Of a stretch of DNA of 64,000 bases, positions 14,690 to 23,806 are shown piece after piece (position 1 is the first letter of the stretch; each line of letters begins with the position of its first letter). Both the position numbers and the translations under genes were made by a program. Where the stretch lies: assembly GCF_000429725.1 (NCBI RefSeq), contig NZ_KE386945.1, forward strand, positions 1 through 64,000. The letters run 5' to 3'. This DNA comes from Alkalicoccus chagannorensis DSM 18086 (GTDB taxonomy: Bacteria; Bacillota; Bacilli; Bacillales; Salisediminibacteriaceae). Under the pieces are notes generated by a model. That model saw only the letters and a program-made list of their open reading frames with translations, did not search any database and was not told the origin of the DNA.

Positions 14690-15735
14690 GGTCTTGGCGG
14701 CGCGGGAGGAAAAGCGGGTCGCTCTGCTGCATATTTGCGACGCTTCGGCTCGGGAGGCGGGTTGCTTCGCCTTGGGATGCGGGTCTGCCGTGGGAATTTT
14801 TGAGCCACCCTGCTTCTTTTGAGCCACCTCGCGACGACATTGAGCCGCTTGGGACGGCAATCCCGACGCTTGCCGTAGAAATGGAGCCAAACATTCTTCA
14901 GCCCGTCATCCACCCAACCCCTTCCCGCCTCTGGCTGTCCACGGCAGCCGGCGGAAATGAACTCATCGACGCTCTTGTTGTTTTGGGGGACGGAGGAAAA
15001 GCGGGTCGATCCGCTGTATATTTGCGTCGCTTCGGCTCGGGAGGCGGGTTGCTTCGCCTTGGGATGCGGGTCTCCCGCGGGAATTTTTGAGCCACCCTGC
15101 TTCTTTTGAGCCACCTCGCGACGGGTTTGAGCCACTTCAGACGGCAATGCCAACGCTTGCCGTAGAAATGGAGCCAAACATTCTGCAGCCCGTCGTCCAC
15201 CCAATCCCTTCCCGTCTCCGGCTGCCCTCGGCAGCCGGCGGAAACCAACTCATCGACGCTCTTGCAGTTTGGGGGACGGAGGAAAAGCGGGTCGCTCCTC
15301 TGCATATTTGCGACGCTTCGTCTTGGAATGCGAGTTGCTTCGCCTTGGGATGCGGGTCTCCCGCCGGATTTTTTGAGCCACCTTGCTTTTTTTGAGCCAC
15401 CTCGCGACGACATTGAGCCGCTTGGGACGGCAATGCCGACGCTTGGCGTAGAAATGGAGCCAAACATTCTGCAGCCCGTCGTCCACCCAATCCCTTCCCG
15501 CCTCCGGCTGTCCACGGCAGCCGGCGGAAATGAACTCATCGATGCTCTTGCAGTTTGGGGGACGGAGGAAAAGCGGGTCGCTCCTCTGCATATTTGCGAC
15601 GCTTCGTCTTGGAATGCGAGTTGCTTCGCCTTGGGATGCGGGTCTCCCCGCGAATTTTTTGAGCCACCCTGCTTCTTTTGAGCCACCTCGCGACGACATT
15701 GAGCCGCTTGCGACGGCAATGTCGCCGCCTGCCCG
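14690..15735. repeat. Family A tandem array 1 (286-287 bp units, about 3.6 copies)
   Basis: The phrase TGAGCCACC(C/T)TGCTT recurs at 14801, 15088, 15374 and 15660, so the period is 287, 286 and 286. Each unit has a GCGGGTCTCCCGC-type hairpin, a T run, two GAGCCAC words about 20 bases apart and a GGCAGCCGGCGGAAA block. The period is not a multiple of three, and all six frames are open over long stretches, so the array is almost certainly non-coding. It separates flgM from yvyF. No gene is seen in 14540-15800. Confidence 0.9.
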
Positions 15736-15814
15736 AAACGTTGAGCCACCTCTCCTGCGGCACTGGGAACACATCCGCCGGCTCCCTTAATAAAACGTCG
15801 ACATTCTATCACAT

Positions 15815-15845
15815 TAAAAAACGCCCGGCAGTCGTGCGCCGGGCG
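15815..15845 (-). terminator. Intrinsic terminator of yvyF
   Basis: Perfect 8-bp stem CGCCCGGC / GCCGGGCG followed on the minus strand by TTTTTT; 32 bases after the yvyF stop codon. Confidence 0.9.
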
Positions 15846-15876
15846 GTCAGGGTCTAGTTTTATTAGTATACACCGG

Positions 15877-16314
15877 TCAGCGGCGGTCTTTGTTCACGCG
15901 GTCGCCGAGCGAGTGATACGTCGTGTAGCGCTCTTTCGATCGGTCCGTTTTCCGCTGTTCGAACGCCGCCTCGCTGTCGCGGCGCTTCAGGCCGTCCTGG
16001 ATGTTCCCTTTGCAGGAACCACAGAGGCGCCCTTCGCGGATCTCTGCCCCACACGATTCGCACGGGTAGGACAAGCCGGGAAACTGCGACGTGAGAATGC
16101 GGCCTTCCCGCACGAACGTGACAATCTGCTCCCGGTCTACTCCGGTTCCCTCTTCCACTTCCTCCATCGTTGCCCGGCGGTTCTCCCGCTTCCGGATAAA
16201 CGCATACACTTCCTGAAACTGCCGCTCCACTTCATCGTGGCAGGCTGAACAGACACTCCGGAACGCCTTTGTAAACACTTTTCCACACTTCGGGCAGTTC
16301 GCAAGCTCTGGCAT
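15877..16314 (-). CDS. YvyF-like flagellar-operon zinc-ribbon protein
   Basis: A 145-residue protein with two four-cysteine zinc ribbons (CPKC with CSAC near residues 7-25; CESC with CGSC near 88-102) and a helical linker resembling a winged-helix segment (TMEEVEEGTGVDREQIVTFV). This is the TIGR03826-type 'flagellar operon protein' YvyF, found between comFC and flgM. The function is not established; a nucleic-acid-binding or regulatory role is inferred from its architecture. AAGGAGG precedes the ATG. Confidence 0.92.
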   Translation of the reverse strand: MPELANCPKCGKVFTKAFRSVCSACHDEVERQFQEVYAFIRKRENRRATMEEVEEGTGVDREQIVTFVREGRILTSQFPGLSYPCESCGAEIREGRLCGSCKGNIQDGLKRRDSEAAFEQRKTDRSKERYTTYHSLGDRVNKDRR

Positions 16315-16382
16315 GACAGCCCCTCCTTCACTTCATCTTTTCTTTTATATCGTCAAGATTCGACGAAAAGTGAAGGCTCTTC

Positions 16383-17033
16383 CTATCTTTTTCGAAGTGC
16401 CCGCGCCAGAGTAACGGCCCGCACATCCGCCGCTCCCGCCCGCCGCAGCAGGCTTTCTGCGCTTCGAAGGGTAGCTCCGGTCGTATAAATGTCATCGACA
16501 AGGAGCACCTTTCTTCCTGTTACTTCCTTCTCATATAATGAAAATTGATGCGACACACGCGCCTCCCGGCTTCCGCTCGTTTTGCTGAGCTTCTCCCCAG
16601 CTTCCGGCCGTAGGAGCAGTTCCTCCGTCGGCAGGCAGGAAGCGAGCTGCGCCGCCTGATTAAACCCGCGTTCCCAGGCACGGGAAACGTGCAGCGGAAT
16701 GGGAACGAACGTATCGGCTTCGGGATACACTTTCCGGGCAAGTTGCTTTATCCAAGGAGCGAAGAGACGGCCGATCTCCGCGTCTCCCCGGTATTTCCAG
16801 CGCGCGATCATCTCCTGGACGAACGGCGTATAGCCGAACAGCGACCGCTGGATGAGCCCGTCACATGGCTGCGGACAGCCGCCTGGATGCCCGCAGCCCG
16901 TACAGCACGTCGTCAAATCAATCGGCTCCAGGGCTTCCGTGCAGACACTGCAGAGATCCGGGATGCGCACGGTGAAAAACAAAGCCCACGACGCCGGCAG
17001 TTCAAAGTCATTCCGGCATAGGCGGCACTTCAT
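16383..17033 (-). CDS. comFC: ComFC, competence phosphoribosyltransferase-like protein
   Basis: A 216-residue protein with an N-terminal zinc finger of cysteine pairs (CRLC, CSVC, CTGC) and a C-terminal phosphoribosyltransferase fold with the PRPP loop VLLVDDIYTTGATL. ComFC is needed for natural transformation, in handling incoming single-stranded DNA. The start ATG overlaps the comFA stop (ATGA), so the pair is translationally coupled. The frame is open further upstream, but that part is antisense-free overlap with comFA and has no family similarity. ComFB, which lies between these genes in B. subtilis, is absent. Confidence 0.94.
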   Translation of the reverse strand: MKCRLCRNDFELPASWALFFTVRIPDLCSVCTEALEPIDLTTCCTGCGHPGGCPQPCDGLIQRSLFGYTPFVQEMIARWKYRGDAEIGRLFAPWIKQLARKVYPEADTFVPIPLHVSRAWERGFNQAAQLASCLPTEELLLRPEAGEKLSKTSGSREARVSHQFSLYEKEVTGRKVLLVDDIYTTGATLRSAESLLRRAGAADVRAVTLARALRKR

Positions 17034-18361
17034 GCCTGCCTCCGGTTCAGCTTCTCGATCATCGCGACGGCTTTTGCCGCGGCACGGCGGTATCCGTAAT
17101 GAAAGAAGACGACATCTCCATCGGCGGCCTGCGGATGCCGCCCAGCACGGCCGGCAATCTGTACGAGGGCGGTTTCCGTGAAAATTTCCGCCTCTGCGCC
17201 GAGCACTGCTACCTGCACGTCGTAAATCGTCACGCCGCGCTCTAAGATCGTCGTCGTCAGCAGAATGTCGACTTCCCCGCTTCGGAACGCAGCCACCCGC
17301 GCCGCCCGCTCCGGCTCGCCTGCGTGGACGGAGGCCGTCGTCTGTCCGGGCAGTGCGGCCTGGACAGCGCGTTCCACGTCGTCGAGCTGTACGACTTCCG
17401 GTACGAACAGCATCACCGGCCGTTCTGCGTGGCGCTGGAGAAAGGCGGTCACGACGGACGGGAGCATTCCCCGCGCGAGCCGCTTCGCCCAATTTCCAGC
17501 CCAGACAAGCGTTGGCACCGGCAGATCCTGCCCATGGTAGCGTCGCGGAACGACGGCAGCCGGCAGCGCCCCCTTCCGGACGCGCCGCTGATCCGATGCC
17601 GACGGGGTTGCCGAGACGGTGACGTGCAGGGCATCCGCGCGGGCCGCGGTTCGAACCGCGCGGTGCAGCCGTTCATCGGCGGTGTAGGGAAAAGCATCCA
17701 CTTCATCGATAAACACGACGGGAAAGCTGTGATACAGGCGCATCGCCTGGTGCGTGGTCGCCACATAGAGATCGGCCTCCAGGAAGCGTTCGTGCGGCTC
17801 CAGCCCGCCGTGCAGCGCAGCGGTGACGGCATCCGGGAAGGCCTGTTTCAGCCTTGGCGCGAGCTCCTGTACGACGTCCCGTCGCGGCGCGGTGACGAGC
17901 ACCGGGTGCCCGGCGTCGAGTACCGCACCGATCAGCGGGAACAGCATTTCCGTTTTCCCCGCTCCGCAGACCGCCCAGAGCAGCTGCTCGGTCCGGCCGT
18001 CCTCCCAGGCACGGACGAGCGCATCGGCCGCCTGCTGCTGGCTTGGGGAAAGCGTGCCGTCCCACGTACAGCGGCCTCTGCCCGAAGGAACCGGGGGCTC
18101 CAGTTCGGCGTAGTACAGCCGCTCGCATCCGCGGATGACGCTCATCTGCAGGCAGCTGCGGCAGTAGCGGCACGGCCCGTGACAGCGGAAGCAGTCAAAC
18201 GGCGCGATGTCTCGGGAGCCGCACCGGCTGCACACGTCCGTGAGTCCCGGCGTCGAAGCAAATGACCGCAGGGCCTCAAGCAGCTCGTCCGGTTGCAGGT
18301 GCGGGTGAAGCTGGTGGATTTCGGATACGGTAAGTCGGCGGTGTTTTGGAAGATGAAGCAT
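17030..18361 (-). CDS. comFA: ComFA, DNA-import ATPase/helicase
   Basis: A 443-residue DEAD-type helicase with an N-terminal four-cysteine zinc finger (CSRC, CFRC, CRYC), Walker A AVCGAGKTE, Walker B VVFIDEVDAF, motif III SATPS and motif VI QIAGRAGR. It works at the inner face of the membrane to bring transforming single-stranded DNA into the cell. The start is the ATG seven bases after GGAGG, 13 codons inside the longest frame. It heads the comFA-comFC unit. Confidence 0.95.
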   Translation of the reverse strand: MLHLPKHRRLTVSEIHQLHPHLQPDELLEALRSFASTPGLTDVCSRCGSRDIAPFDCFRCHGPCRYCRSCLQMSVIRGCERLYYAELEPPVPSGRGRCTWDGTLSPSQQQAADALVRAWEDGRTEQLLWAVCGAGKTEMLFPLIGAVLDAGHPVLVTAPRRDVVQELAPRLKQAFPDAVTAALHGGLEPHERFLEADLYVATTHQAMRLYHSFPVVFIDEVDAFPYTADERLHRAVRTAARADALHVTVSATPSASDQRRVRKGALPAAVVPRRYHGQDLPVPTLVWAGNWAKRLARGMLPSVVTAFLQRHAERPVMLFVPEVVQLDDVERAVQAALPGQTTASVHAGEPERAARVAAFRSGEVDILLTTTILERGVTIYDVQVAVLGAEAEIFTETALVQIAGRAGRHPQAADGDVVFFHYGYRRAAAKAVAMIEKLNRRQA

Positions 18362-18491
18362 AAAAAAACCTCCTGGCATGATAGTCAGGGGGTCCGTCAA
18401 GAGATATTGGGGAGGTGCTGTGGTTGGGAGAGCCGCCGGCGCATCTGCCCCCGTGCCGGCGGTCGTGTGGAAGCAGGTGCGCTGCTCGCGC

Positions 18492-19340
18492 TCATCCTTT
18501 CGGCATCCAGCCGATCCCGATGCTTCCGGGGCCGAGATGCGTCCCGATCACCGGACCGAAATAGCTTTTGTAGAAGACCGCGTGCGGATAGGCCGGCTGC
18601 AGTTCATCCAGCAGCGCATCGGCTTTGTCCGGGCAGTTGCCGTGGATGACGGCAACATGGGCCGGCGTTCCGTCCTTGAGGCCTTCGTCGAGCAGTTTCT
18701 TGATTTTCGCTACTGCCTTTTTCTCGGTCCGCACTTTTTCATACGGCACAATCTTCTTGTCTTCAAAATGGAGGACCGGCTTGATCTGCAGCATGGATCC
18801 GATGAACAGCTGCGCGCCGTTTAAGCGGCCGCCCCGGTGAAGGTGGCTCAGGTCATCGGCCATGAAGTAGGCACGCGTGTGCTGCCGCTTTTCTTCCAGA
18901 TGGCGGAGAATTAAAGCAGGCTCCTTTTCTTCGGCCGCAAGCGCAGCGGCTTCGAGCACGTAGAAGCCTTGAATCATGCAGCTGATGCCGGAGTCGAAGA
19001 CGTGCACCGGCAGATCGTCGACCATATCCGCAGCGGCTACAGCAGTCTGATACGTGCCGCTGATCCCGCTCGAAAGGGTGATCACGATGATTTCATCGTA
19101 CTCCGCCCCGAGGCTGCGGAACGTTTCTTCAAACAGGCCGATACTCGGCTGCGACGTTTTTGGAAGCGTCTCGGCCTGCCTCATTTTTTCATAAAAGTCG
19201 TCGGTGGTGAGGTCCCATTCTTCCTGGTACGATTCTTCCCCGAAGTGCACGTTGAGAGGAACCATCGTGATGCTGCGTTCTTCCCGCATGTCGGGTGGTA
19301 TGTAGGCGGTACTGTCGGTCACAATCGCTGTTTTTGTCAT
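18492..19340 (-). CDS. DegV-family fatty-acid-binding protein
   Basis: A 282-residue protein, the normal DegV length: IVTDSTAYIP at the start, TSQPS, the serine motif SSGISGTYQTA, and GPGSIGIGW at the end. DegV/FakB proteins bind a fatty acid for phosphorylation by FakA. AAAGGAG lies 10 bases before the chosen ATG (MTKTAIV). The location between degU and comFA matches B. subtilis yviA. Confidence 0.94.
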   Translation of the reverse strand: MTKTAIVTDSTAYIPPDMREERSITMVPLNVHFGEESYQEEWDLTTDDFYEKMRQAETLPKTSQPSIGLFEETFRSLGAEYDEIIVITLSSGISGTYQTAVAAADMVDDLPVHVFDSGISCMIQGFYVLEAAALAAEEKEPALILRHLEEKRQHTRAYFMADDLSHLHRGGRLNGAQLFIGSMLQIKPVLHFEDKKIVPYEKVRTEKKAVAKIKKLLDEGLKDGTPAHVAVIHGNCPDKADALLDELQPAYPHAVFYKSYFGPVIGTHLGPGSIGIGWMPKG

Positions 19341-19539
19341 ATGTAGCGGCTCCTTTTTTCCTTCTGCTGTCGTCATTTCCATATTCTTGTCTACCTTTCA
19401 TCGTATCAATCCGCATGCGGCTTGTCTATGTTTTTCCGCGGTAATGCAGTGACGTGGCAAGAAGCCTGTCTTCTTGGAACAAAAGCACGGCGCCGTCCTC
19501 AGGGGAAAATGGCATCTTCTGCACTGTTTCCGGCTGCCA

Positions 19540-20290
19540 CGGCAGCCGGCGGGAATGAGGTGATCCTTGCTTTTGCCGGGGCTGATCCAAAAGCGCGTCG
19601 CTTTCCGACTTTTTTGAGCCACCCCGCTGTTTTTGAGCCACGTCGCGACAGCTTTGAGCCGGTTCTGCCCGAGATGCCGACCCTTCATCCGGGTTTTAAG
19701 CCACCGATACCGTCAGCCCTTCATCCACCTAACCCCTTCTGGTTCCTGGCTGCCACGGCAGCCGGCGGAAACCAGCTCACCGACGCTTGTGCTGCGGCTG
19801 ATCCAAATCCGAGTCGCTTCACCAAACGTTTGAGCCGCTTTGCTCTGTCAGGCGGGCGGTCTGGCGCCGCATGCGGGTCGCCCGCCGGATATTTTGAGCC
19901 ACCCCGCTGTTTTTGAGCCACGTCGCGATTGCTTTGGGCCGCTTCTGCCAGACATGCTGACGCTTCGCCCGGGTTTTGAGCCCCCGATACCGTCAGCCCT
20001 TCATCCACCTAACCCCTTCCGGTCTCCGGCTGCTACGGCAGCCGGCGAAAACCAGGTTATCGACGCTTGTGCTGCGGTTGCTCCAAAAGCGCGTCGCTTC
20101 AGCAAACGTTTGGGCCACTTTGCTCTTCGAGGCGGGCGGCATGGCGCCGCATGCAGGTCGCCCGCCGGATAATTTGAGCCATCCCGCTGTTTTTGAGCCA
20201 CCTCGCAACTGCTTTGAGCCGCTTCTGCCAGACATGCTGACGCTTCGCCCGGGTTTTGAGCCACACCTACGTTCACCTCCCCGCCCCCGC
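19540..20290. repeat. Family A tandem array 2 (280-bp units, about 2.6 copies)
   Basis: The phrase TTGAGCCA(C/T)CCCGCTG recurs at 19615, 19895 and 20175, an exact 280-bp period. Units share with array 1 the GCGGGTCGCCCGC hairpin, paired GAGCCAC words and a GGCAGCCGGCG block but are clearly a separate subfamily. The period is not a multiple of three, so the long open frames here are not genes. It lies between degU and degV. Confidence 0.9.
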
Positions 20291-20362
20291 ACTTTCTCCG
20301 GCTGCCGCGGACAATGCGCGAGGCCTGCCACCGTCATAGGACATCTTCTACTTTCGTAAAAA

Positions 20363-20399
20363 CCAAAAAACACCGGCAGAAGCGGTGCTTCTGACGGTG
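20363..20399 (-). terminator. Intrinsic terminator of degS-degU
   Basis: Stem CACCG.CAGAAGC / GCTTCTG.CGGTG with one internal mismatch and an ACC loop, followed on the minus strand by TTTTTT. 22 bases after the degU stop. Confidence 0.85.
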
Positions 20400-20420
20400 C
20401 CGTGCTGGCGGGGACCGGCA

Positions 20421-21113
20421 TCAGTTGACGCGGACCCACCCGTTTTTGATGGCGTCGACAACCGCCTGCGTGCGGTCGTTCATGCCCATTTTCTGCAGGA
20501 TGTTGCTGACATGGTTTTTCACTGTTTTTTCGCTGATATAAAGCGCTTCGCCGATCGCGCGGTTGCTCTTGCCATCGGTCATGAGCTGGAGCACTTCGCA
20601 TTCGCGGCGTGTCAGCAGGTGCAGCGGACGCCGGTATTCGACTTCACGGAAGCCGACTTCGGTTTCGCCTCCGCCATCGGAAGCCAGGCGGCGGTATTCT
20701 TTAATCAGGTTGAAGGTAACCTTCGGATGAATGTAGGCGCCGCCCTCGCCGACCACTTTCACGGCTTCGATGAGCGCTTCCGTGTCCATCTCCTTCAGCA
20801 GGTAGCCGGCCGCACCGGTTTTCAGGACGTGCGTCACGTACGTTTCATCATCGTGGATCGAGAGGATGAGTACTTTGACGTTCGGGAACGTTTCGATCAG
20901 CTGCTTCGTCGCTTCCATGCCGTTCATCTCCGGCATGTTGATATCCATCAGGACAACATCCGGCTGGTTCTGGCGGACGAGGTCAATCACTTCGCTACCG
21001 TCGTTGCCTTCCGCGACGACGTCGAAGCTGTCCTCCATGGATAGAATGCGTTTTACACCCTCGCGGAAAAGCTGGTGGTCATCTATGAGTACAATGCGTA
21101 GTTTGTCTTCCAT
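20421..21113 (-). CDS. degU: DegU, response regulator
   Basis: A 230-residue NarL-family regulator. The receiver domain (1-125) has acidic residues D11-D12, phospho-acceptor D57 in VVLMDINMP and the GYLLKE lysine; the C-terminal LuxR helix-turn-helix covers [12 protein letters not shown] and [17 protein letters not shown]. It controls exoenzymes, competence, motility and biofilm genes with DegS. The start follows AGGAGG by eight bases. It is 22 bases downstream of degS in the same operon. Confidence 0.97.
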   Translation of the reverse strand: MEDKLRIVLIDDHQLFREGVKRILSMEDSFDVVAEGNDGSEVIDLVRQNQPDVVLMDINMPEMNGMEATKQLIETFPNVKVLILSIHDDETYVTHVLKTGAAGYLLKEMDTEALIEAVKVVGEGGAYIHPKVTFNLIKEYRRLASDGGGETEVGFREVEYRRPLHLLTRRECEVLQLMTDGKSNRAIGEALYISEKTVKNHVSNILQKMGMNDRTQAVVDAIKNGWVRVN

Positions 21114-21135
21114 GTTATCTTCCTCCTGGTTGAAT

Positions 21136-22284
21136 TTAAATGCCTGCATCTTCATCGTTCCTTTCTATCGGAATCTGGACGAGAATGATGGTGCCCTTCC
21201 CAGGGGTGGAGTCGATGCTGATTTTCCCTTCGAGCATGTTGATGCGCTCTTTCATGCCGACAAGGCCGAAGCTGTTCTCTTTCGTGGCGGAGGTGTCAAA
21301 CCCTTTTCCGTCATCTTTAATGACGGCAGTGATCAGTTTCTCTTTCACGTCGAGCTTCACGGTGACCGTTTTCGGCGCTGCGTGTTTTACCGCATTCTGA
21401 ACGCCTTCCTGCACGAAGCGGAAAATCGCCGCCTCCATCTGGGGAGGGTATCGGATGTCTCTTCCCATCTGTTTGAAGTCAATGTTGATACTGTGGCGTT
21501 CTTCTACATTGTTTAAATATTTTGTGAGTGTCGGCACGAGGCCGAGGTCATCCAGCGTCATCGGACGCAGATCGTAAATGATGCGGCGCACTTCGGCAAG
21601 CGATTCCTTGACCATGCGCTTCATATCCCGGATCTCTTCGCGTGCCTTCTCGACGCCGTGCTTATCAATGACACGTTCGACAATTTCGGAGCGGAGGGCC
21701 ACGTTCGCCATCATCTGCGCCGGCCCGTCGTGAATCTCCCGGGACAGCCGTTTGCGCTCCTCTTCCTGCGCCTGAATAATCTGCAGTCCGAATTCCTGTT
21801 TCTGCTCGGCATCCGCGATCATCTCGCTCACCTGCTGCAGATCCCCGGTCAGGTAATTAATGACGACGTTGATCTGGTTGATGAGCTGGTCGGCCCGCTC
21901 GATGGTTTTCTCGAGCTTCATGAGCCGGCGTTCAATATGATCGCGCCTCGCGCGGAGCTGCTTTTCTTCCTGCTGCAGCACGGCCAGCTTGACTTGGTAA
22001 TCATTGGCCTGCTCGTAAGCTTCGCGCACCTGTTCATCAGAAAAATTCTCGAAGTGGCGGCTTACTTCTGCGAGACGGTTTCTCGCAAAACGGGAGTGAT
22101 CGTCCATCTTTTCACTTTCGTCAATAATACGGACGACTTCCGTTTTAATGTCTTCGAGTTCGTTTTTCAGCGTTTCATATTCTTCCCTGGAGTCCTCTCC
22201 GATGGTGAATATCTGTTCTTTGCTGGCTTCGACGGTATCCATCATGCCGGAGAGGATTGTTTCCATATCCGTCAGGGAGCTCAC
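21136..22284 (-). CDS. degS: DegS, cytoplasmic sensor histidine kinase
   Basis: A protein of about 382 residues with a long N-terminal coiled coil (20-150), the HisKA_3 motif [12 protein letters not shown] with the phosphorylated histidine near 185, and a C-terminal HATPase domain (NAVKHA, DDGKGFD, SFGLVGM). No membrane segment, as in B. subtilis DegS. Two GTG starts are possible (22290 and 22284); the second is preferred because AAGGAG lies nine bases before it. It phosphorylates DegU. Confidence 0.95.
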   Translation of the reverse strand: MSSLTDMETILSGMMDTVEASKEQIFTIGEDSREEYETLKNELEDIKTEVVRIIDESEKMDDHSRFARNRLAEVSRHFENFSDEQVREAYEQANDYQVKLAVLQQEEKQLRARRDHIERRLMKLEKTIERADQLINQINVVINYLTGDLQQVSEMIADAEQKQEFGLQIIQAQEEERKRLSREIHDGPAQMMANVALRSEIVERVIDKHGVEKAREEIRDMKRMVKESLAEVRRIIYDLRPMTLDDLGLVPTLTKYLNNVEERHSINIDFKQMGRDIRYPPQMEAAIFRFVQEGVQNAVKHAAPKTVTVKLDVKEKLITAVIKDDGKGFDTSATKENSFGLVGMKERINMLEGKISIDSTPGKGTIILVQIPIERNDEDAGI

Positions 22285-22477
22285 TGCCACCCTCTCCTTC
22301 GATCTGTAACTTCTCGGCGTTATGCCGAAATGACTGCATCCATTGACTCGTGCTTCTCCGCAGTTTTGCGGGGGTCGTCTTCCTCATTTATCACAAAAAA
22401 AAGGAATGTTCCCTGCATTCCGGTCAGTGCCCGGAATCCGCTGGCTGAAATCAACACGAAAATACAGCCTTTTTCCT

Positions 22478-22506
22478 ATTTTCTCTAAAGTTGCGGCGCT
22501 GGTCAA
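22478..22506 (-). promoter_or_regulatory. Possible sigma-A promoter of degS-degU
   Basis: The minus strand reads TTGACC, 17 bases, GAAAAT, about 195 bases upstream of degS. A TTGACA on the plus strand at 22538-22543 may serve the divergent yvyE gene. The rest of 22291-22737 holds nothing recognisable. Confidence 0.4.
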
Positions 22507-22737
22507 GTAGAAAGATAAGAACGGTACTTTCCGCCGCTTGACATGAGCTTATAAATCATCATACCCTATATTGAGGTCTTTTACCGCATTTAATCGACAT
22601 TTCTATATTTTTTTACAATCAGACTTAAGAGCCACTTTCCGGGATTCGGATCGGCTGCGGGCAGGTCCGGTGAAAAAAGAGGACTTTCGTCAACAACATT
22701 TCCGGCTGGCCGGAGATTGCGGGGAAGGAGTTTCGAC

Positions 22738-23388
22738 ATGCTTTCGGTATACCATACGGTCCATCCGTCCGGACAGGGAGAGATGACTGTACAGAAGTCG
22801 CGGTTTATCTGCTACGTGCGGCGGGTGACGACAGAGGAAGAGGCGCAGGCGTTTATTGCGGAAATTAAGAAAAAGCATGCCGATGCCGCGCACAACTGCT
22901 CGGCGTACTTGATCGGCGAGCACGATCAGATTCAAAAAGCGAACGACGATGGAGAGCCTTCCGGCACAGCCGGCGTGCCGATGCTGGAAGTGCTGAAGAA
23001 GCGCGGCCTCAAAGACACGTGCGTGGTGGTCACGCGCTATTTCGGCGGCATCAAACTCGGCGGCGGCGGGTTGATCCGTGCATACGGCTCAGCGGTAACG
23101 ACCGGACTGAACGAAACAGGCATGGTGGAGCGCCGGCTGATGACAAAGCTCTCCGCTGCTTTCGACTACAGCCTGCTTGGAAAAGTCGAAAACGAAGTCC
23201 GCAATTCCGACTACCCGCTGAAAGACATTGCCTACGAGGAACAGGTCCGCCTCACATGCTGGGTGCCCGCCGGCGGCGAAGAAACGTACGAAAGCTGGAT
23301 GCAGAACCTGACGAACGGCCAGGTCACCTTATCCCGCGACGGCGCCGGCTATTTGGAAACGGATCTCGACCCTCCAGGCCGGTCGTAA
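22738..23388 (+). CDS. YigZ/IMPACT-family protein (YvyE)
   Basis: A 216-residue protein of the UPF0029/IMPACT family: KSRFICYV near the start, HNCSAYLIG, DDGEPSGTAG, VVTRYFGGIKLG and GGLIRAYG, then a C-terminal DUF1949-type domain. The exact function is unknown; relatives are linked to translation control. AAGGAG lies seven bases before the ATG. It is divergent from degS, as in B. subtilis. Confidence 0.94.
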   Translation: MLSVYHTVHPSGQGEMTVQKSRFICYVRRVTTEEEAQAFIAEIKKKHADAAHNCSAYLIGEHDQIQKANDDGEPSGTAGVPMLEVLKKRGLKDTCVVVTRYFGGIKLGGGGLIRAYGSAVTTGLNETGMVERRLMTKLSAAFDYSLLGKVENEVRNSDYPLKDIAYEEQVRLTCWVPAGGEETYESWMQNLTNGQVTLSRDGAGYLETDLDPPGRS

Positions 23389-23403
23389 AAAAACAACAGC
23401 AGC

Positions 23404-23432
23404 GCCGCCGGGATGGCTTCCCGGCGGTTTTT
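23404..23432 (+). terminator. Intrinsic terminator of yvyE
   Basis: Stem CCGCCGGG / CCCGGCGG followed by TTTTTC, 16 bases after the stop codon. Confidence 0.9.
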
Positions 23433-23499
23433 CTGTCGAAAGAGAACGGACCGCTGACGAGCGGCTTCATTTTGGGGACGTGCAGCCGTCATTTTCCCC

Positions 23500-23610
23500 A
23501 ATTGTCCGCACTTTGCCGCCGCTTGGTCGTAATTTCCTCCAATTGTCCACACTTGGCCGCAGCTTGGTCACAATTTCCTCCAATTGTCCACACTTCCCCG
23601 CAGCGGCCAC
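23500..23610. repeat. 41-bp tandem repeat, about 2.6 copies
   Basis: AATTGTCC(G/A)CACTT starts at 23500, 23541 and 23582, an exact 41-bp period, with GCCGC-GCTTGGTC-AATTTCC between. It lies between yvyE and the LCP gene. No coding potential was recognised. Confidence 0.85.
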
Positions 23611-23747
23611 CGCTTTCTTCTCGTTCAAAAAAAGAGCACCTTTTTTATTGGAAAAAGCCCCCTTCTGCCATTATGCATATTTACTTCCACCACGCTATCA
23701 TATAGAATGGAATAGATTTGTAACCTATCTTTGGTAAAGAGCGTCTG

Positions 23748-23782
23748 TTACATTGGACGTTATCATGGTATATAGCTAATAA
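23748..23782 (+). promoter_or_regulatory. Possible sigma-A promoter of the LCP gene
   Basis: Two overlapping choices: TTACAT, 17 bases, TATAGC; or TTGGAC, 18 bases, TAATAA. Either would start transcription some 25-35 bases before the ATG. Confidence 0.35.
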
Positions 23783-23806
23783 TGAAGCAAAAAAGGAGCA
23801 CCTTTT

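Noticed and set aside
14898-15812. 304-residue open frame on the minus strand in array 1
   Set aside because: It reads through tandem units of 286-287 bp, which shifts the frame at each unit; several other frames are equally open. No ribosome site or family similarity.
17034-17492. N-terminal extension of ComFC over comFA
   Set aside because: The frame is open only because of GC bias; the ATG at 17033 begins the zinc-finger motif and overlaps the comFA stop.
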